Assembly: GCF_900110955.1 (NCBI RefSeq)
Contig: NZ_FOFR01000016.1
Coordinates: 1 to 64,000 of the forward strand
DNA length: 64,000 nt
Source: Lentzea xinjiangensis
Lineage (GTDB): Bacteria > Actinomycetota > Actinomycetes > Mycobacteriales > Pseudonocardiaceae
Direction: 5' to 3'
Shown: positions 63,598-64,000 of the stretch, piece after piece
Layout: each line of letters begins with the position of its first letter
Position numbering within the stretch: the stretch's first letter is position 1
The notes under the pieces: model-generated
Databases searched by the model: none
What the model saw: the letters and a program-made list of their open reading frames with translations, nothing else
What the model was told of the DNA's origin: nothing
Translations under genes and position numbers: made by a program

Positions 63598-63877
63598 TCG
63601 GTCGTGCGCCGGCGGCACGCAGGATCGAGGCGGCCAGACCGGCCGCGTCCTCGTGGCCGGGGCCGCAGGTGACCCAGGCGTCGATGCCGCGCGGTTCGAG
63701 GAGGTTCGCGCGGACCGCCTGCGCGAGGGCGGTGGTCTTGCCGAATCCCGCGCCCGCGGTCACCAGCGTGACGGGACGGGTCCAGCGGGTGTCGAGGCGG
63801 CCGACCAGGCGCAGGCGGGGCAGCTCGACGTCCAGCGGTCGTGGCACCGCGTGCAGACCGGTCGTGTCGTCCCCCAC
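63598..63877 (-). pseudogene. Truncated LuxR/MalT-type STAND ATPase, N-terminal fragment
   Basis: From GTG/ATG 63877 the first 92 residues match the start of LuxR-family (MalT-like) ATPase regulators: VELPRLRLVGRLDTRWTRPV, Walker A VTAGAGFGKTTALAQAV and WVTCGPGHEDAAGLAASIL. After AAGA the similarity ends abruptly, though the frame stays open to 63404 with unrelated residues. No sensor or HTH part is found. It is a gene fragment, probably joined to the fragment at 63474 by a rearrangement. Confidence 0.5.
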
Positions 63878-63946
63878 GCAGGGCGGAGGCGGCTGGCGCC
63901 GGAAATACGCGCCATCACGCTCACGTGAGGCATTCCGAGAAGCGGA

Positions 63947-63979
63947 ACGGCCCGCCTCCCTCGGGGGGAAGCGGGCCGT
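63947..63979. terminator. Hairpin terminator near the right edge
   Basis: Nine-base arms (acggcccgc and gcgggccgt) plus weaker inner pairs enclose a short loop. The gene it serves is beyond the right edge or is the degraded fragment next to it. The last 21 bases of the window hold no feature that I can support. Confidence 0.65.
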
Positions 63980-64000
63980 CCGGACGGGCTGATCAGGCGC

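Overview
The window is a 64 kb piece of a high-GC actinobacterial chromosome. Strong third-position GC bias, abundant GTG starts, four-base ATGA/GTGA gene overlaps, SCO6745-, DUF4240- and DUF1761-type genes and a fabG-fabI-hemH block all fit the Pseudonocardiaceae (Lentzea, Saccharothrix or Actinosynnema relatives). That family assignment is an inference from gene content, not from a marker-gene comparison.

Layout. 1-455: cut end of an IS5-family element. 457-10969: SCO6745-like and DUF4240 genes, an intergenic stretch of 13-bp tandem repeats, a magnesium-chelatase-like AAA+/VWA pair with a small membrane protein, and an unusual pair of membrane-anchored solute-binding proteins, the first fused to a VWA domain. 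11009-13608: fabG, fabI (inhA-like) and hemH on the minus strand. 13686-17633: a large FAD/Fe-S oxidoreductase, then three tandem secreted paralogues closed by a strong terminator. 17833-21187: response regulator, histidine kinase, TAXI lipoprotein and a DHFR-like protein, packed with overlaps. 21172-24139: VWA, DUF58 and MoxR genes. 24201-32728: accessory block with a TetR/DrrAB-type ABC transporter, an aldo-keto reductase, two isochorismatase-like hydrolases flanking a GlxA-type regulator, and a TetR/hydrolase pair. 32700-34001: RipA-like NlpC/P60 hydrolase. 34200-41493: cupin/TetR pair, a sirtuin-acyl-CoA ligase operon, membrane proteins and a small ABC transporter. 41630-44470: aconitase. 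45057-50057: riboflavin operon with rpe. 50146-54998: secreted beta-propeller, rsmB, a repeat-protein gene, fmt and def. 55225-64000: DinB-like protein, gamma-glutamyltransferase, PriA with a very long repeat insertion, a decayed membrane-protein gene, phospholipase C, and gene fragments at the right edge.

The backbone (priA, fmt-rsmB, rpe-ribD-ribE-ribBA-ribH-PH protein, acn, NlpC/P60, moxR-DUF58-VWA, fabG-inhA-hemH) keeps the order and relative strand of the corresponding Mycobacterium tuberculosis genes from about Rv1402 to Rv1485. Accessory genes sit between these blocks.

I see no tRNA, rRNA, CRISPR array, prophage or biosynthetic cluster. The items most worth a second look are a pentapeptide-repeat gene coupled by ATGA to both fmt and rsmB, the three secreted paralogues whose conserved C-terminal codons supply the next ribosome-binding site, the SBP-VWA pair, the kinase-TAXI-DHFR cassette, the repeat-expanded helicase-degenerate PriA, and a sirtuin co-transcribed with an AMP-forming ligase.
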